Assembly (NCBI GenBank): GCA_963781805.1
Contig: CAWAHF010000004.1
Span: 5,208,001-5,272,000, forward strand
Reading direction: 5' to 3'
Origin: JAFGPL01 sp963781805
GTDB lineage: Bacteria > Bacteroidota > Bacteroidia > Bacteroidales > UBA10428
Length of the DNA stretch: 64,000 nt
Of this stretch, positions 61,547 to 64,000 are shown one piece after another. The notes beneath the pieces were generated by a model. It was not told where the DNA came from. It saw only the letters and a list, made by a program, of their open reading frames with translations, and searched no databases. Made by a program: the position numbers and the translations under genes. The first letter of the stretch is position 1; each line of letters begins with the position of its first letter.

Positions 61547-62266
61547 TTATAGAAATTTCTTCAGTTCATCCAGTGTTATTCTGTTTTCGTATATTGCTTT
61601 TCCGATGACGACCGCATGCACTCCGATTTGGTTCAGCATTTCAATATCACTTATAGAAGAAATTCCCCCGCTGGCTATGATATACAAATCGGTTATAAGT
61701 TGCATGATACTTTTGTAAAGATCAAAGGAAGGACCTTCGAGCATACCATCTTTAGTGATATCTGTACACAATACCTTCGTTACACCTGCATATTTTTTCT
61801 CAATCAGAAAATCAAACACGTCGATATCGGTTGTAGTTAACCAACCGGAAATGGCAATTTTATAATCCCTAACATCTGCACCGAGTATTATTTTATCGCT
61901 ACCATATTTATCAATCCAGGTATCAAAGTTACATGGATTGTTAATTACAACACTCCCGAGTGTAACCATTTTAGCGCCATTGTCAAAAACTTTCTGAATG
62001 TCTTCATCAGATTTTATGCCACCTCCAAAATCAATTACCAGGTTGGTTTTCGAGGCAATAGAAGTGAGTACATCTATATTTACAACATGTTTTGATTTTG
62101 CACCATCCAAATCGACAAGGTGTAATCTTTTTATGCCTGCATCTTCAAACTTTTTTGCAACTTCCAGTGGATTTTCGCTGTAAATTTTTTTAGCCCCAAA
62201 ATCTCCCTGTTCAAGCCGTACACATTTGCCATCAATGATATCAATGGCCGGGATAATTTCAATCAT
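61547..62266 (-). CDS. hisA: ProFAR isomerase HisA
   Basis: A 239-residue TIM barrel that performs the Amadori isomerization before imidazole glycerol phosphate synthase. EIIPAIDIIDGKCVR at the start, DFGGGI, and CTDITKDGMLEGPS carry the catalytic aspartates; ASGGISS binds phosphate. It is 2 bp after hisH, so translation is probably coupled. Confidence 0.96.
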   Translation of the reverse strand: MIEIIPAIDIIDGKCVRLEQGDFGAKKIYSENPLEVAKKFEDAGIKRLHLVDLDGAKSKHVVNIDVLTSIASKTNLVIDFGGGIKSDEDIQKVFDNGAKMVTLGSVVINNPCNFDTWIDKYGSDKIILGADVRDYKIAISGWLTTTDIDVFDFLIEKKYAGVTKVLCTDITKDGMLEGPSFDLYKSIMQLITDLYIIASGGISSISDIEMLNQIGVHAVVIGKAIYENRITLDELKKFL

Positions 62267-62268
62267 AT

Positions 62269-62868
62269 TCAGATATTTAAAAAATTTTCTAAAATTTGAG
62301 CACCAACCTTTCCACTTTTTTCAGGGTGGAACTGGGTTGCATAGAAATTATTTTTTTCCAGCGCAGCGCTGAAAAGATTTATGTAATCACAGTATGCAAT
62401 GGTATCATCACCTGTTGTGGCATAATAACTATGCACAAAATAAACAAAATTATGTTCGGGAATGTTCTTGAATAATTTACCTTTCAGCCTGTAAATACTG
62501 TTCCAGCCCATCTGGGGTACTTTGTTTATGTTTTCGTTACCTGGTAAAGGCTGAAATTTTCTGACCTGTTCTTTGAAGATTCCCATACACTTAGTATCAT
62601 TTTCATCTGAATAGGTGCACATTAACTGCATGCCCAGACAGATTCCCAATACCGGTTGACGAAGGTCTTTTATCAGCAAATCCAGCTTTCCTTTTTTTAG
62701 ATGAGCCATGGTAGTGCTTGCTTCTCCTACCCCCGGAAAAATTACCTTATCGGCATTTTTAATTTCTTCATGATTATTTGTGACAACTGCCTGAATACCC
62801 ATTCGCTGAAGCGCATAGTCGACTGACATGATATTACCGGCATTATATTTTATGATGGCGATTTTCAT
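62269..62868 (-). CDS. hisH: Imidazole glycerol phosphate synthase glutaminase HisH
   Basis: A 199-residue glutaminase class I domain. The nucleophile cysteine is in GICLGMQLM, and the catalytic His-Glu in TQFHPEKSG. It supplies ammonia to HisF. It is the first his gene seen here; just upstream is a 15-bp minisatellite in place of further his genes. Confidence 0.96.
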   Translation of the reverse strand: MKIAIIKYNAGNIMSVDYALQRMGIQAVVTNNHEEIKNADKVIFPGVGEASTTMAHLKKGKLDLLIKDLRQPVLGICLGMQLMCTYSDENDTKCMGIFKEQVRKFQPLPGNENINKVPQMGWNSIYRLKGKLFKNIPEHNFVYFVHSYYATTGDDTIAYCDYINLFSAALEKNNFYATQFHPEKSGKVGAQILENFLNI

Positions 62869-62880
62869 TTAATGGTTAAA

Positions 62881-63107
62881 GGTTTGTTGGTCTACAGTTT
62901 GTTGGTCCACAGTTTGTTGGTCTACAGTTTGTTGGTCTACAGTTTGTTGGTCTACAGTTTGTTGGTCTACAGTTTGTTGGTCCACAGTTTGTTGGTCTAC
63001 AGTTTGTTGGTCCACAGTTTGTTGGTCTACAGTTTGTTAGTCTACAGTTTGTTGGTCTACAGTTTGTTAGTCCACAGTTAGTTGGTCCACAGTTAGTAGG
63101 TCCATAG
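62881..63107 (+). repeat. 15-bp tandem minisatellite
   Basis: About 15 copies of TTTGTTGGTCTACAG in the region between hisH and the triplet repeat. Variants have CCACAG for CTACAG, and the last copies drift (TTAGTAGGTCCATAG). Read on the plus strand it is open as a five-residue period (LLVYS/LLVHS) from ATG 62872, probably by chance. Copy number is likely to vary between strains. Confidence 0.95.
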
Positions 63108-63134
63108 TTATGATACTTAAGATTGCAATCAGCA

Positions 63135-63205
63135 GTTTTACTGCCGCTGTATCTGCCACTGCCGCCGTAACTGCCACTGCCGCTGCTGCTGCTGCTGCTG
63201 CTGCC
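63135..63205 (+). repeat. Triplet-rich tract ending in (GCT)n
   Basis: A GCC/GCT/ACT-rich tract (CTGCCGCTGTATCTGCCACT type) followed by about seven GCT units (63182-63204). It lies between the minisatellite and the end of purU. Simple-sequence slippage is the likely origin. Confidence 0.85.
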
Positions 63206-63217
63206 ACTTTTCTTTAT

Positions 63218-64000
63218 TTATCCAAAAATTATTGTTCTGTTATTATACACCAGTGTTCTTCTTTGCAAATGCAGCATAACTGCCCTTGAGAGAACTATTT
63301 TTTCCAGATCCTGTCCCTTTCGTATCAGCTTTTCAATCGTATCGGTATGGCTTATACGGGTAACACCCTGCTCGATAATAGGACCTGCATCAAGTTCGGC
63401 TGTAACATAGTGGCTGGTTGCTCCAATAATTTTTACCCCTCTTTCGTAGGCCGAATGGTAAGGTTTTGCACCTGGAAAAGCCGGTAAAAAAGAGTGATGA
63501 ATATTGATAATTCTATTGGGATATTCATTAATTAAAGTATCAGAAATAATTTGCATATACCTTGCAAGCACAATAAAATTAACCTTATTCTTTCGCAGTA
63601 AATCCATTTCTTTCTTTTCCTGTTCCGCCTTATTCTCTTTATTCATGGGAAAATGATGAAAAGGGATTGAGAACTTATCGGCAATATTTTTCAAATCGCT
63701 ATGATTGCTGATGATAAGAGGTACCTTCACATCCCATTCTCCAGAATGAATCCGGGCCAACATATCGTACAGGCAGTGCGAAAACTTTGAAACAAAAATA
63801 GCCATTACGGGCGGTTCATCCGGAAAATAAAGCCGCCAGTTCATCCCATATTTCGCTGCAATCTGAGTTCCAAAGAAATCGGATATTTTTTCACGGGGTA
63901 TTAAAAAATTCTCAAGTTCCCACTGCACCCGCATAAAAAATATCTTTTCCTGGCGATCTACATGTTGTTCAAGGTAAATGATATTGCCATTATTATTGTC
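63218..64000 (-). CDS. purU: Formyltetrahydrofolate deformylase PurU, 5' end beyond the window
   Basis: The frame is open to the window edge at 64000 (upstream codons read NIIYLEQHVDRQEKIFFM), so the Met at 63934 is not the true start. About 260 residues are seen of the usual ~285: the second part of the ACT domain, then the formyl-transferase domain with NIHHSFLPAFPGAKPYHSAY, ATSHYVTAELDAGPIIEQ, including the catalytic Asn, His and Asp. The enzyme hydrolyses 10-formyl-THF to formate and THF, balancing one-carbon pools. Confidence 0.93.
   Translation of the reverse strand, partial: DNNNGNIIYLEQHVDRQEKIFFMRVQWELENFLIPREKISDFFGTQIAAKYGMNWRLYFPDEPPVMAIFVSKFSHCLYDMLARIHSGEWDVKVPLIISNHSDLKNIADKFSIPFHHFPMNKENKAEQEKKEMDLLRKNKVNFIVLARYMQIISDTLINEYPNRIINIHHSFLPAFPGAKPYHSAYERGVKIIGATSHYVTAELDAGPIIEQGVTRISHTDTIEKLIRKGQDLEKIVLSRAVMLHLQRRTLVYNNRTIIFG

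Noticed and set aside
62872..63110. Regular repeat array that could be mistaken for CRISPR, or for a gene coding LLVYS repeats
   Set aside because: The period is 15 bp with no spacers, so it is a minisatellite. The open frame only reflects a repeat length divisible by three.

Overview
The window is AT-rich DNA from a Bacteroidota genome, most likely an environmental Bacteroidales/Marinilabiliales-type bacterium. The support is a SusC/SusD pair controlled by an ECF sigma/FecR pair, several proteins with C-terminal type IX secretion (T9SS) sorting domains, Bacteroidota-style promoters (-7 box TAnnTTTG) and dense short palindromic repeats. I see no rRNA, tRNA or CRISPR array.

Region 1 (1-14.6 kb) is a decaying accessory island. 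It holds a nitroreductase and a DUF4139 protein, then five small toxin-antitoxin (TA) modules (two with a toxin killed by one nonsense codon), three REP-associated transposase (RAYT) genes (one open, two broken), two tails of a tyrosine recombinase, and a broken array of Rhs-type polymorphic-toxin tips and immunity genes on the minus strand. The array reads: truncated Rhs with tip 1, YwqK-type immunity, orphan tip 2, 2-TM immunity candidate, (RAYT and TA genes), tip 3 remnant, interrupted lipoprotein, (RAYT remnant), tip 4 remnant, interrupted YwqK-type immunity. Tips 1 and 4 and their immunity genes look like diverged copies of one pair. Palindromes and miniature elements occupy most of the rest.

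Region 2 (14.6-41.0 kb) is a polysaccharide utilization locus for pectic rhamnogalacturonan-I with galactan side chains, all on the minus strand: ECF sigma, FecR, SusC with an STN domain, SusD, a small T9SS protein, GH53 endo-galactanase, a GH5-like enzyme, PL11 rhamnogalacturonan lyase and GH2 beta-galactosidase. A DUF362/T9SS protein, a permease, a PepD dipeptidase, an nfeD-slipin deletion scar and a GH78 alpha-rhamnosidase lie upstream. GH53 and GH2 would strip galactan, PL11 would cut the backbone and GH78 would release rhamnose.

Region 3 (41-64 kb) is mixed chromosome: UPF0182 membrane protein, methyltransferase, secreted hypotheticals, SusB-like GH97, a MutS-like ATPase, VOC and RRM proteins, a 3-hydroxyisobutyrate-dehydrogenase-type reductase, an LRR lipoprotein, an ABM protein overlapping an iron-type alcohol dehydrogenase, a REC-PAS-adenylate cyclase, a hisH-hisA-hisF-hisE run, a 15-bp minisatellite and a purU gene cut by the window end. 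Two intergenic spots (about 44.5 and 52.0 kb, minus strand) carry a conserved block with a -7 box in front and an intrinsic terminator behind; I propose them as two copies of an undescribed small RNA.
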